A DNA stretch of 64,000 nucleotides from Streptacidiphilus albus JL83 (GTDB taxonomy: Bacteria > Actinomycetota > Actinomycetes > Streptomycetales > Streptomycetaceae): NCBI RefSeq assembly GCF_000744705.1, contig NZ_JQML01000001.1:3296017-3360016 (forward strand), written 5' to 3'. Positions 45,686 to 54,615 of this stretch are shown piece after piece. The notes beneath the pieces are model-generated. The model was not told the DNA's origin. It saw only the letters and a list, made by a program, of their open reading frames with translations, and made no database searches. A program made the position numbers and the translations under genes. Position 1 is the stretch's first letter, and every line of letters starts with the position of its first letter.

Positions 45686-47326
45686 TCACGCCCAGGGCGC
45701 ACGCCGTCGCAGCAGCCGCAGTTCGGGCAGCCGGAACGCGGCGGCCAGCGCCAGGAAGAGCAGCGCCATCACGGTGCCCCCGGCGAGCAGCGCCGGAAGC
45801 GCGGGCATGGCCGCGGCGTGGGCGGCGGCCCAACCGGCCCCGGCGGCCAGCGCGGCGGCCAGGGTGAGCTTGCCGTAGGTGCGGGCCAGCCGCTTCCCGT
45901 CGAGCCTGCCCTCCAGCCGGCGGCGCAGCCGGACCGCGGTGAGCAGCAGTCCGGCCAGGTAGGAGAGCGAGTAGGCGGCGGCCATCCCGATCACCGCCCA
46001 GCGGGTCGGCAGCAGCCAGTGGCAGCCGGCCGCGAGGGCGATGTCCAGGCCGGAGATCCAGGCGGCCATCCGGAACGGGGTGCGGGTGTCCTGGAACGCG
46101 TAGAAGCCGCGCAGCAGCAGGTACTGGGCGGAGAAGGGGATCAGGCCGAGGGCGAAGGCCTGGAGCATCCGGCCCATCGGCAGCGTCGGCCCGGCGTGGT
46201 GGCCGAGGCCGAACAGCAGCGCGGTCAGCTGCGGGCCGAGGGCGAGGAAGAAGAAGGCCACCGGGACGATCACCAGGCCGGTGAGCCGCAGCCCGCGCGA
46301 GAGGTCGTCGCGGAGGTCGTCGAGCCGGTCGTCGGCGACGGCGCGGGTCATCCTCGGCAGCAGCGCGGTGACCACGGTGACGGTGACCACCGACTGCGGC
46401 AGCAGCCAGAGCGTCTGGGCGAAGGCGTAGGCGGTGCTGCCCGCGTCGGCGTGCGGCAGGGCCAGGTCCACGGCGGCCGAGTAGCGGGTGACCACGGTCA
46501 GCGCGACCAGGTTGGCCAGGACGAACAGCAGGGTCCAGCGGGCGGCGGTGGCGCTGGCGCGGAGCCCGGTCCCGCGCCAGTCGAAGCGCGGCCGGAGCCG
46601 GAAGCCCGCGGCCCTGAGGTAGGGCAGCAGCGCCAGCGCCTGCAGCGCGATGCCGACGGTGGTGCCGATCCCGAGGAGCCTGACCTCGGCCGGGGTGACC
46701 GCGCCCACGTCGGCGGAGCCGTGCACCAGTTCCAGGTAGAGGCCGAAGAGGGTGATCAGCACGATGTTGTTGAGCAGCGGGGTCCACATCATCGCGCCGA
46801 AGCGGCCCCGGGCGTTGAGGATCTGACCGAAGATCGAGAACAGCCCGTAGAACAGGATCTGCGGCAGCAGGAACCGGGCGAAGACCACCGAGAGCTCGAA
46901 GGCCGCGTGGTGCGCCGGGGAGTCGGTGAAGTAGAGCGAGACGATGTCCGGCGCGGCGAGGACCGCGAGCAGGGTGCCGATCCCGAGGACGCAGAGGAAC
47001 AGGGTGGTGATCCGCTGCTCGTGCGCGCGTCCGCCGTCGGCGTGCTCGGCACGCGCGCGGACCAGCTGCGGCACCAGCACCGAGTTCAGCGCGCCGCCGA
47101 TCAGCAGGGTGTAGATGCTGGTGGGCACGGTGTTGGCGGTGTTGTAGGTGGTGGCCAGCAGTCCGGTGCCGAGCGCGGCACCCTGGAGCACCAGCCGGAT
47201 CAGGCCGGTGGCCCGGGAGACCACCGTCCCGGCGGCCATCAGCAGCCCGCTGCGGGCGGTGCCGCCGGCCGCTCCCGGCGCGGTCCTCGGCGCACGGGTG
47301 CTGCGGGCGTGCCTGGCGTGTCCCAT
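45686..47326 (-). CDS. murJ: MurJ/MviN-family lipid II flippase
   Basis: 546 residues, about fourteen membrane helices of the MOP superfamily. 'GTVVSRATGLIRLVLQGAAL' near the start is the MurJ signature, followed by 'IYTLLIGGALNSVLVPQLVR' and 'FYAFQDTRTPFRMAAWISG'. MurJ moves lipid II across the membrane for wall synthesis. Streptomycetes usually carry more than one homologue, so this copy beside murA may be the accessory one. It lacks the large cytoplasmic kinase-like extension seen in mycobacterial MviN. Confidence 0.88.
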   Translation of the reverse strand: MGHARHARSTRAPRTAPGAAGGTARSGLLMAAGTVVSRATGLIRLVLQGAALGTGLLATTYNTANTVPTSIYTLLIGGALNSVLVPQLVRARAEHADGGRAHEQRITTLFLCVLGIGTLLAVLAAPDIVSLYFTDSPAHHAAFELSVVFARFLLPQILFYGLFSIFGQILNARGRFGAMMWTPLLNNIVLITLFGLYLELVHGSADVGAVTPAEVRLLGIGTTVGIALQALALLPYLRAAGFRLRPRFDWRGTGLRASATAARWTLLFVLANLVALTVVTRYSAAVDLALPHADAGSTAYAFAQTLWLLPQSVVTVTVVTALLPRMTRAVADDRLDDLRDDLSRGLRLTGLVIVPVAFFFLALGPQLTALLFGLGHHAGPTLPMGRMLQAFALGLIPFSAQYLLLRGFYAFQDTRTPFRMAAWISGLDIALAAGCHWLLPTRWAVIGMAAAYSLSYLAGLLLTAVRLRRRLEGRLDGKRLARTYGKLTLAAALAAGAGWAAAHAAAMPALPALLAGGTVMALLFLALAAAFRLPELRLLRRRAPWA

Positions 47327-47400
47327 GGGGATGGGGACGCCGTCGGAGCGGGCCGGGGTTCCCGCCCCCGGCTGGGAGCGGGGCGCGCAGGTGGGAGAAC

Positions 47401-47459
47401 GACAGGATCCCGGGGCCGGTCGGCCGCGAGGGGCAGCCGTCCGGTACCGGGATCCTGTC
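47401..47459. terminator. Large hairpin after hup
   Basis: GACAGGATCCCGG at 47401-47413 pairs perfectly with 47447-47459 (13 bp) around a 33-base GC-rich loop that can fold further. It lies between the hup stop and the murJ start on the same strand. Confidence 0.6.
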
Positions 47460-47514
47460 GGTGCGACCCGGTACGACCGGGGCGCGTGGTGCTGCCGGGG
47501 CAGCAGCCCGGGCC

Positions 47515-47796
47515 TTACTTGCCCTTGGCGGCTTCCTTGAGCTTGGAGCCCGCGGAGACCTTCACGCTGTAGCCGGCGGCGATCTGGATCGGGTCGCCGG
47601 TCTGCGGGTTGCGCGCGGTGCGGGCGGCGCGGTGGGTGCGCTCGAAGGTCAGGAAGCCGGGGATGGTGACCTTCTCGTCGCCCTTGGCGACGACGTCGCC
47701 GACGACCTCGGCGAGCGCGGCCAGAACGGCGTCGGCGTCCTTGCGGGTCACCTCGGCGCGCTCGGACAGAGCGGCCACCAGCTCACTGCGGTTCAT
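47515..47796 (-). CDS. hup: HU-family nucleoid protein
   Basis: 93 residues. 'MNRSELVAALSERAEVTRKD' and the DNA-binding arm region 'VTIPGFLTFERTHRAARTAR' with 'NPQTGDPIQI' are textbook HU. Length is the short form (HupA type); the Streptomyces HupS has a long Lys/Ala tail that is absent here. It bends and compacts DNA as a dimer. The ATG follows GGAGTACAT. Unusual 11-bp direct repeats lie just upstream. Confidence 0.96.
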   Translation of the reverse strand: MNRSELVAALSERAEVTRKDADAVLAALAEVVGDVVAKGDEKVTIPGFLTFERTHRAARTARNPQTGDPIQIAAGYSVKVSAGSKLKEAAKGK

Positions 47797-47818
47797 ATGT
47801 ACTCCATGTGGTTTGTCG

Positions 47819-47850
47819 CATTGCGATCCTCGGCTGCCCCATTGCGATCC
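47819..47850. repeat. Paired 11-bp direct repeats upstream of hup
   Basis: CATTGCGATCC at 47819-47829 and again at 47840-47850, exactly 21 bases apart (two helical turns), 23-54 bases before the hup ATG. This is in the promoter or 5' UTR and could be an operator pair. The rest of the 459-base gap (47797-48255) shows no gene beyond the hairpin at 48207. Confidence 0.7.
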
Positions 47851-48206
47851 CCGGCCGTCCCGGAGGGCGGCCCGCCACGACCGCCAGCCACCCTGCGGTG
47901 GCTCCCGACAGCCGACGGGGGATCCCGTTCGATGCCCCAGGCTGCGCAAATCTCTTGCCTAGGCACGAATCCTGCCCCCACAACCGCCGGGAAAGCGAAT
48001 CCGGCACCCGCGAGTGTCACACGAACAGCGCCACATGCCGGGCATGGTGACGACGGGTCCGGCACCGTTCGCGTCCCCTCTCGGGACGGAGCGGGCAACT
48101 CTCGGCGGACGCCCTGGGCGATCGTTCCCGTCCAGGTCGGATACGGCGCGCCGGTGCAGGGATACCGTACGCCCTGGGACGAGAACCACCCAAAACGGGA
48201 CGCCCG

Positions 48207-48233
48207 CCGCGCCGACGGGTTGCGTCGGCGCGG
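48207..48233 (-). terminator. Terminator of the malic enzyme gene
   Basis: Arms 48207-48216 and 48224-48233 form a perfect 10-bp stem with a 7-base loop. Read on the minus strand it is followed, after about ten bases, by a TTTT run. It starts 23 bases after the malic enzyme stop. Confidence 0.75.
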
Positions 48234-48255
48234 AGGGCCTGGGACCGGCCCGCGG

Positions 48256-49707
48256 TCAGTTCGAGGGCAGCGGGAAGGTGCCGGTCGCCTCGCCGCCGCC
48301 GGCGCCCGCCGCGGCGGTCCCGGCGGCCTGCGCGGCCTCGCGGACGGCGGCGGCGACGGTCTTGGCGACGTCGGGGTGGAACACGCTGGGGACGATGTAG
48401 TTGGCGTTGAGCTCGTCCCGGCCGACGGTCGCGGCCAGCGCGAGCGCGGCGGCGATCATCATCTCGCTGTTGACGGTCCGGCTCTGGGCGTCCAGCAGGC
48501 CGCGGAAGACCCCGGGGAAGACCAGCACGTTGTTGATCTGGTTGGGGAAGTCACTGCGGCCGGTGGCGACCACCGCGGCGGTCTGCCGGGCCACTGCCGG
48601 GTCGACCTCGGGGTCGGGGTTGGCCAGGGCGAAGACGATCGCGCCGTCGGCCATGGCGGCGATGTCGTCGCCGTCGAGTACGTCGGGCGCGGAGACCCCG
48701 ATGAAGACGTCCGCCTCGCGCACGGCCTCCTTCAGGGTGCCGGTCCGGTTGCTGCGGTTGGTGTGCTCGGCGACCCAGCGCAGCGAGTCGTCCAGGTCGT
48801 CCCGGCCCAGGTGGACCACGCCCTTCACGTCGGCGACGGTGGCGTGCTTGACGCCGGCGTCCAGCAGCAGCCGCAGGATCGCGTTGCCGGCCGCACCGGC
48901 GCCGGACATCACCACCCGCACCTCGCCGATCTCCTTGCCGACCACCTGCAGCGCGTTGGTGAGCGCGGCGAGGACGACGATGGCGGTGCCGTGCTGGTCG
49001 TCGTGGAAGACCGGGATGTCCAGCGCCTCGCGCAGCCGGGCCTCGATCTCGAAGCAGCGCGGGGCGGAGATGTCCTCCAGGTTGATCCCGGCGAAGCCGG
49101 GGGCGATCGCCTTGACGATGGCGACGATCTCGTCGCTGTCCTGGGTGTCCAGGCAGATCGGCCAGGCGTCGATCCCGGCGAAGCGCTTGAACAGCGCGGC
49201 CTTGCCCTCCATCACCGGCAGCGCGGCCATCGGGCCGATGTTGCCGAGGCCGAGGACGGCGGAGCCGTCGGTGACCACGGCGACGCTGTTGCGCTTGATG
49301 GTGAGCCGGCGCGCGTCCTCCGGGTTCTCGGCGATCGCCATGCAGACCCGGGCCACGCCGGGGGTGTAGATCATGCTGAGGTCGTCGCGGTTGCGGATCG
49401 GCAGCTTCGACGACATCTCGATCTTGCCGCCGAGGTGCATCAGGAAGGTCCGGTCGGAGACCTTGCCGATGGCGATCCCGTCGATCGTCCGCAGCTTGTC
49501 GACGATCTCCTCGGCGTGCGAGACCGAGGCAGCCGCGATGGTGACGTCGATGCGCAGCGACTCAAGGCCGGAGGCCGTCACGTCGAGGCCGGTGACCGAC
49601 CCTCCCGAGGACTCCACGAGCGTGGTGATCTGGCTCACCGCATTGCCGCGGGCCGGGACCTCCATCCGGACCGTGATCGAGTTCGACACACTAGGCACCG
49701 TTGCCAT
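48256..49707 (-). CDS. NAD(P)-dependent malic enzyme with ACT domain
   Basis: 483 residues. An N-terminal ACT domain (about 8-85, 'ITVRMEVPARGNAVSQITTL') is fused to the malic enzyme: 'LSMIYTPGVARVCMAIAENP', 'KRNSVAVVTDGSAVLGLGNI', catalytic Lys in 'MEGKAALFKRFAGID', metal site 'INLEDISAPRCFEIE' and 'PVFHDDQHGTAIV', Rossmann 'VVMSGAGAAGNAILRLLLDA'. It decarboxylates malate to pyruvate. The ACT-containing type corresponds by synteny (next to hup and murA) to the NAD-dependent malic enzyme of S. coelicolor. The ATG at 49707 follows AAGGAC. Confidence 0.93.
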   Translation of the reverse strand: MATVPSVSNSITVRMEVPARGNAVSQITTLVESSGGSVTGLDVTASGLESLRIDVTIAAASVSHAEEIVDKLRTIDGIAIGKVSDRTFLMHLGGKIEMSSKLPIRNRDDLSMIYTPGVARVCMAIAENPEDARRLTIKRNSVAVVTDGSAVLGLGNIGPMAALPVMEGKAALFKRFAGIDAWPICLDTQDSDEIVAIVKAIAPGFAGINLEDISAPRCFEIEARLREALDIPVFHDDQHGTAIVVLAALTNALQVVGKEIGEVRVVMSGAGAAGNAILRLLLDAGVKHATVADVKGVVHLGRDDLDDSLRWVAEHTNRSNRTGTLKEAVREADVFIGVSAPDVLDGDDIAAMADGAIVFALANPDPEVDPAVARQTAAVVATGRSDFPNQINNVLVFPGVFRGLLDAQSRTVNSEMMIAAALALAATVGRDELNANYIVPSVFHPDVAKTVAAAVREAAQAAGTAAAGAGGGEATGTFPLPSN

Positions 49708-49890
49708 CTGTCCTTCTTCCCTGGGCACTGTTCCCTGCGCAACGATGATCCCACCTACCGGTGCGTAGCCGGAAACAGAGTTCCGCGCTGCGGATTCGCT
49801 GCGGTCGGTCGGTGCCGCTCGGGCAGGCCCTCGGGGGGGCAGGTGCGGAAGTTTCCTCCGCGAAAGGAATGCGTTCCCCGGGGGCTTTGT

Positions 49891-50042
49891 TAGTCTGGGT
49901 GCACGGCACCGGCTCGATCCAAGCCCCCGGGCCCAACCTTAGTCGCCCAGAGCGACCACTTGCCGCGAGGCGAGCATGGCGGGTCGGTGTCGTTCAGACC
50001 GAAGCAGCGGGGCCCCGTCGAACCGACGGGGCCCCGCTGCTT
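49891..50042 (+). ncRNA. Possible small RNA between malic enzyme and helD
   Basis: A TAGTCT -10-like hexamer at 49891-49896 points rightwards, and the only thing downstream before the opposing helD gene is a very strong hairpin terminator at 50002-50042. A transcript of roughly 140 bases would result. No good -35 is visible and no known RNA family is recognised, so this is tentative. The rest of the 346-base gap holds the malic enzyme promoter region. Confidence 0.25.
50002..50042. terminator. Strong bidirectional terminator after helD
   Basis: Arms 50002-50020 and 50024-50042 form a perfect 19-bp stem with a 3-base loop, TTTCC on the plus side. It follows the helD stop (minus strand) by 12 bases. 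Confidence 0.88.
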
Positions 50043-50053
50043 TCCGTGCGCGC

Positions 50054-52420
50054 TCAGTCCTGCAGCAGCGCCGGGACGCCGTCCGCGTCGGGCAGGTCCA
50101 GCGGCCCGGAGAGCACGGTCAGCCGCTGGGTGGCCCGGGTCAGGGCCACGTAGAGCACCCGCAGCCCGGCCTCGGACTCGCCGGCGATGCCGGAGGGGTC
50201 GGCCACGACCGTGGCGTCGTACTCCAGGCCCTTGGCCTCCAGGCTGCCCAGCGCCACCGCCCGCTCGCCCAGGCCGGCCAGCCATTCGGCCGCCTCGGCC
50301 CGGCGGTCCATCGGGACCACGATGCCGACCGTGCCGTCGACCTCGCCGAGCAGCCGCTCGACCTCGGCCCGCGCCGCCCCGCCGAGGTCCGCCTCGGCCG
50401 CGACCGAGACGAAGCGGGGGTGGATCCCGGTGGAGCGGACCGCGTTCGGCGACTCCGTGCCGGGCGCGGCCCTGGCCAGCACCCGGGCGGCCACCTCGGC
50501 GATCTCGGCCGGGTTGCGGTAGTTGGTGGTCAGCGTGAACCGCCGCCGCTGCTTCCCGCCCAGGGTCTCGTCCATCGCGGCCTGGGCCTCGGCCGGGTCG
50601 ATCCAGGAGCTCTGGGCCGGGTCGCCGACGATGGTCCAGGTCGCCTGCCGCGCCCGGCGGCCGATCATGCGCCACTGCATCGGGGTGAGGTCCTGCGCCT
50701 CGTCGACGATGACATGGGCGTACTCGGTGCGCTCCAGCGCCTCCCGGCGCTGGTCGTAGGAGCGGCGGCTGCGCTCGGCGAAGGTGGTGACCTCCTCCAG
50801 GCCGGTCAGCAGGTCGACCGGGTTGACCTCGCGGCTGCGGCTGCGGGCGGGCTCGCCGAGCAGCAGCTGCAGCTCGTCCAGCAGCGCCACGTCGTGGGCG
50901 GTCAGCGAGCCCTTGCCGTCCTCGTCCAGGTGCCGCCAGGAGGACGCCAGCAGCCGGCTCTCGGCCGAGGTGAGCGACCCGCGCACCAGCCGGTTGATCC
51001 GGCGCTGGTCGCGCAGGGTGGCCAGCACCCGGCGCGGGGTCAGCGAGGGCCACCAGGCGTCCAGGAAGGCCAGGAACGCGTCGTCGTCGCTGATGTGCTC
51101 GTCGAAGGCCTCCCGCTCGCGCTGCTGCTGCTCGCGGTCGACCCGCTCGGCGGGCCGGGGCCGGGTGCGCAGCAGCAGCGACCACAGGGCGTCCAGCAGC
51201 AGCCGGCGGGCCCGCGGGCGGAGCAGGTTGATCGGGGTGGCCCCGGTGCCCAGGACGGTCCGGCGCAGGTCGCGCAGGGCGTTGGCGTCCAGCCGCAGCA
51301 CCTCGCCGAGGGCGACCACCCGCAGCGCGTTCGGGGTGGTGTCGACGTCCAGGGCGGAACGGGCTGCCCGGCGCATCAGCGCCACCATCCGGGTGGAGCC
51401 CTTGACCCTGGCCGCCTCCGGACTGTCGTAGCTGTCCGCCTCGACGCCGTCGACCAGGCTGCCGACGGCGCGGATCGCGACCTGGCCCTCCTCGCCGAGC
51501 GCGGGCAGGACGCCCTCGGTGTAGGAGACCAGCAGCGGGGTGGGGCTGACCACCAGGATGCCGCCGGCGTAGCGGCGGCGGTCCTGGTAGAGCAGGAAGG
51601 CGGCGCGGTGCAGGGCGACGGCGGTCTTGCCGGTGCCGGGGCCGCCGGTGACCAGGGTGGCCCCGGCCGCGGCGGCGCGGATCACCACGTCCTGCTCGTG
51701 CTGGATGCTGGAGACGATGTCGCGCATGCTGTGGCCGCGGGCCCGGCCCAGGGTCGCCATCAGCGCGCCGTCACCGACCACGGCCAGCGGCTCGCCGTCC
51801 AGCACCGGCTCCAGCTCGGGGCGGAGCAGGTCGTCCTCGACCCCGAGCACCCGGCGGCCGCGCGAGCGGATCACCCGGCGCCGCAGCACCCGTCCCGGCT
51901 GGAGCGGGGTGGCCCGGTAGAAGGGCGCGGCGGCGGGCGCCCGCCAGTCGATCACCAGCGGCCCGTACTCGGCGTCCAGCACCCCGATCCGGCCGATGTG
52001 CAGCGACTCGGCCACGGTCGGGTCGGCCGGGTCCAGCGGGGTCTGCGAGGGGAAACCGTCCTCCTCCGGGGCGTCCGGCTGCTGGAGGTCGATCCGGCCG
52101 AACAGGAAGTCCTCGAACTCGCTGTTCAGCCGATTGAGGTGGGCTCCCGCCTGGAAGACCTGGGCATCGCGCTCGGCGAGTGCGCCGGGTGTGCCGACCT
52201 GCACCTTGCGGCTGGCGTCGTCGAGGATGAACTCCGCCTCGGCCAGCTTCTCCTCCAGCCGGTGGTACACCTGGTCGAGGTGGAGCTGCTCGGTCGCGAT
52301 CTCGCGGTCGCGGAGGGTCTCCGCGTGCGCGACGGCCGCGCGCCGGTCGGCGGCCTGCTCGGCCCCGGTCGGCGTGCCTGCTGTGTGCGTGTCTGCGTTG
52401 GTGCTGCTGGGCGCGGACAT
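50054..52420 (-). CDS. helD: HelD-like superfamily 1 helicase
   Basis: 788 residues. N-terminal coiled coil (about 25-85) that in HelD enters the RNA polymerase channels, an SF1 ATPase with Walker A 'LVTGGPGTGKTAVALHRAAF', motif II 'HVIVDEAQDLTPMQWRMIGR', motif III 'GDPAQSSW', and C-terminal 'GLRVLYVALTRATQRLTVLS'. The layout matches actinobacterial class II HelD, which recycles stalled RNA polymerase; some members (HelR) give rifamycin tolerance. No rifamycin-associated element is visible upstream. UvrD-type DNA repair helicases are the alternative. Confidence 0.87.
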   Translation of the reverse strand: MSAPSSTNADTHTAGTPTGAEQAADRRAAVAHAETLRDREIATEQLHLDQVYHRLEEKLAEAEFILDDASRKVQVGTPGALAERDAQVFQAGAHLNRLNSEFEDFLFGRIDLQQPDAPEEDGFPSQTPLDPADPTVAESLHIGRIGVLDAEYGPLVIDWRAPAAAPFYRATPLQPGRVLRRRVIRSRGRRVLGVEDDLLRPELEPVLDGEPLAVVGDGALMATLGRARGHSMRDIVSSIQHEQDVVIRAAAAGATLVTGGPGTGKTAVALHRAAFLLYQDRRRYAGGILVVSPTPLLVSYTEGVLPALGEEGQVAIRAVGSLVDGVEADSYDSPEAARVKGSTRMVALMRRAARSALDVDTTPNALRVVALGEVLRLDANALRDLRRTVLGTGATPINLLRPRARRLLLDALWSLLLRTRPRPAERVDREQQQREREAFDEHISDDDAFLAFLDAWWPSLTPRRVLATLRDQRRINRLVRGSLTSAESRLLASSWRHLDEDGKGSLTAHDVALLDELQLLLGEPARSRSREVNPVDLLTGLEEVTTFAERSRRSYDQRREALERTEYAHVIVDEAQDLTPMQWRMIGRRARQATWTIVGDPAQSSWIDPAEAQAAMDETLGGKQRRRFTLTTNYRNPAEIAEVAARVLARAAPGTESPNAVRSTGIHPRFVSVAAEADLGGAARAEVERLLGEVDGTVGIVVPMDRRAEAAEWLAGLGERAVALGSLEAKGLEYDATVVADPSGIAGESEAGLRVLYVALTRATQRLTVLSGPLDLPDADGVPALLQD

Positions 52421-52607
52421 ATGCCCCCTGTCGAACGTGGTGTGCGGCGCTTCCCCGTGGCGAAAAGGGGGACGGGCAACCCTACGCCATGGGCCGGTCC
52501 CGACCGTCTACCCGGGCCAACGAAAGCATCACGAATCCGCCGATTCATGACAGCCATCGGGGCCGATCAGCCGGTTGGGGTGGCGAACACCACGTCGGAG
52601 CGCCCGG

Positions 52608-53003
52608 CTAGCGGAGGTCCCGGTGCAGCGCGGCGAGGTGGGCGTCGACCTGGGCGCGGTCGTAGCCGCGCCGGACGGTGTCGAAGCCCTGGAAGCCGGC
52701 CGGCGGCCCGCCGGCCGCGAAGGCGGCGAGGTAGGCGTCCACCTGGGAGCGGTCGTAGCCGCGCACTCCGGTGTCGAAGCCGCGGAAGTCGGCCGGAGCC
52801 GGCGGCGCGCTCGGGAGCGGCACGACGCCGCTCAGGGCGGCGAGGTGGGCGTCGACCTCGGCCCGGTCGTAGCCGCGCCGGACGGTGTCGAAGCCCTGGA
52901 AGCCGACCGGCGGCCCGCCGGCCGCGAGCGCGGCGAGGTAGGCGTCGACCTGGGAGCGGTCGTAGCCGCGCCGGCCCTCCTGGAACATCCCCGGGGAATC
53001 CAC
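52608..53003 (-). CDS. Small protein of four DivIVA-type repeats
   Basis: 131 residues from the GTG at 53003; an ATG at 52988 is also possible. It is almost entirely four copies of a short motif RGYDRxQVDAYLAAL, centred near residues 12, 45, 80 and 112 and joined by Gly/Pro linkers with 'GFQGFDTVR'. This is the 'DivIVA domain repeat' found at the N-terminus of DivIVA/Wag31, where it binds curved membrane. There is no coiled coil or membrane helix, so the protein would be an array of membrane- or partner-binding units. Function unknown; convergence of repeats is also seen in the DNA. Confidence 0.75.
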   Translation of the reverse strand: MDSPGMFQEGRRGYDRSQVDAYLAALAAGGPPVGFQGFDTVRRGYDRAEVDAHLAALSGVVPLPSAPPAPADFRGFDTGVRGYDRSQVDAYLAAFAAGGPPAGFQGFDTVRRGYDRAQVDAHLAALHRDLR

Positions 53004-53193
53004 GCTCAAGATCGTAGCGGGCGTCGCCGGACCCGGCCAGATCCCTGGACCCATGTGCGAAGCACGAATGGGAGAACGATGAACAGCGGGATCGGCGGGG
53101 CTCCTGGGCGCAATGCGGCGGGAAACCGTGGACATCGTGTGACACTCAGCCGGGTTTCCCGCCCCCGGACCCGGCCGGGCATAACCTGCGAGC

Positions 53194-53997
53194 ATGACCC
53201 GACATTCCGGAAATGCGGGCGAGCGCCGGGTGCGCCGCTTTCTCCGCGCGTTCGCCGCCGATCCCGTGGAGGCGCTGCTCTACATTCCGGAGGAGCTCAG
53301 CAAGAAGAGCGAGCACCCGGTCGAATACCGGGTCGACGAGGACTGGGAGGCCCGGCTGCACTCCGCGCTCGGCGCCCCCTGGCCCTGCCCCGAGGCGGCA
53401 CGCGCGGCGGAGCTCTGGTCGACCGTCGCCGAGGAGCTGCACCGGGACGGCCTGGCGTTCGGCCGGCACACCTACGGCTTCTACAGCGACGCCGACCAGG
53501 CGCTGACCCGCGCGGTCTGGTGCACCGTGGTGCACCTGCGCCCGGAGGTGGTGGTGGAGACCGGCGTGGCCCGCGGCACCACCAGCCGGGCCGTGCTGGA
53601 GGCGATGGAGCGCAACGGCTGCGGGCACCTGTGGAGCATCGACCTGCCCAATCCCTTCGAACGCGGGGTGCAGCGGCAGACCGGCGCCGCCGTGCCCGAG
53701 TCCTGCCGCGCCCGCTGGACCTACGTGGAGGGCTCCAGCCGACGCCGACTCCCGCAGCTGCTGCGCCGGTTGGGCCGGGTCGACCTGTTCGTCCACGACA
53801 GCCTGCACACGGCCAGGAACACCCGCTTCGAGATGGACCGGGTCGGCCGGGCGCTGGCCCCCCACGGGGTGATGCTGGTCGACGACATCAGCACCCACCA
53901 GGGCTTCTCCGAGTGGGCCCGGGCCGAGGCCCCGGCCGCCGAGCTGATCTGCCCCTCCGACGACGGCGAGGGCCTCTTCGGCTTCGTCCGCACCTGA
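53194..53997 (+). CDS. Class I SAM-dependent methyltransferase-like protein
   Basis: 267 residues. The Rossmann core begins with 'VVVETGVARGTTSRAVLEAM' (motif I), then 'GHLWSIDLPNPF' (acidic end of strand 2) and 'RVDLFVHDSLHTARNTRFEM' and 'GVMLVDDISTHQGFSEW', resembling the Methyltransf_24 group. The N-terminal 100 residues are helical and of unknown role. The acceptor is unknown, and no biosynthetic partners are adjacent. Confidence 0.8.
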   Translation: MTRHSGNAGERRVRRFLRAFAADPVEALLYIPEELSKKSEHPVEYRVDEDWEARLHSALGAPWPCPEAARAAELWSTVAEELHRDGLAFGRHTYGFYSDADQALTRAVWCTVVHLRPEVVVETGVARGTTSRAVLEAMERNGCGHLWSIDLPNPFERGVQRQTGAAVPESCRARWTYVEGSSRRRLPQLLRRLGRVDLFVHDSLHTARNTRFEMDRVGRALAPHGVMLVDDISTHQGFSEWARAEAPAAELICPSDDGEGLFGFVRT

Positions 53998-54020
53998 GGC
54001 TCCGTGCCTCCGGACAGCAG

Positions 54021-54059
54021 AACGCCCCCGACCCGCCGGTACGGCGGTCCAGGGGCGTT
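54021..54059. terminator. Terminator between methyltransferase gene and tmRNA
   Basis: AACGCCCC at 54021-54028 pairs with GGGGCGTT at 54052-54059, and an inner CCGCC/GGCGG stem closes the loop. It lies between convergent transcripts and probably serves both. Confidence 0.7.
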
Positions 54060-54071
54060 CATCCATGGGTG

Positions 54072-54443
54072 TGGTGGAGGTGGCGGGAATCGAACCCGCG
54101 TCCTGTGGTGTAAAACCAGGGCTTCTCCGAGCGCAGTCCGCTGTGATTTTCTCGGCCCCGGCAGTCACGCGGACAAGCCGCCGACGGGCCCAGTCACTGT
54201 TTGATTTCCCGCGCCACCCCGTGACCGGGCGGAACGGTGGAGTTCCCTAGATTATGCCAGGGTCCGGGACGGGAACGCGCCCGGTCTGACACCTTCAATT
54301 ACTCTCGCTCAGGCGGCGAGAGCGAAGGAATCGCTCTTGGAGTTGGCGATTATAGTTTGCGGCCCGTGGTTTACGAGATCATTGCCGCATTCCTCGGCTC
54401 GCTTCCCCTGGATCGACATCCCCAGTCGAAACCGATCACCCCC
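54072..54443 (-). ncRNA. ssrA: tmRNA (ssrA)
   Basis: 372 bases. The 5' GGGGGTG at 54437-54443 pairs with CACCTCC near the 3' end, which closes with encoded CCA at 54072-54074. The T arm GCGGG-TTCGATT-CCCGC is at the 3' end, and the 5' GATCGGTTTCGACTGGGGA block is typical. The tag frame at 54309-54347 encodes ANSKSDSFALAA, ending in the ALAA degron. tmRNA frees stalled ribosomes and tags the protein for proteolysis, working with SmpB encoded just upstream on the same strand. Confidence 0.96.
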
Positions 54444-54545
54444 ATGGGGTGCTGTTCATTTGTCAATGCGAAAATTCCGGGATCTCCGTGCTCCGGACCT
54501 TCCGCAGCCCCGCACGGACCTGGGGGGTCCGGTTGGAACACCTTC

Positions 54546-54575
54546 ATCCTACGGCCCCGCCGAGGCAGGGGTCCA
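54546..54575 (-). promoter_or_regulatory. Candidate tmRNA promoter
   Basis: On the minus strand TGGACC (54570-54575) and TAGGAT (54546-54551) are separated by 18 bases. Start near 54539 would give a 95-base precursor leader removed by RNase P. Confidence 0.4.
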
Positions 54576-54615
54576 GTTCATTACCCGTACGCCGCCGGCA
54601 GTCAACCCCCGGGGG

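Noticed and set aside
52421..52607. Rifamycin-associated element before helD
   Set aside because: I could not find a matching inverted repeat in the upstream gap, so a HelR-type resistance role is not claimed.
49976..53017. 1013-codon plus-strand open frame
   Set aside because: Antisense to helD and the DivIVA-repeat gene, with low-complexity translation. Codon third-position bias explains it.
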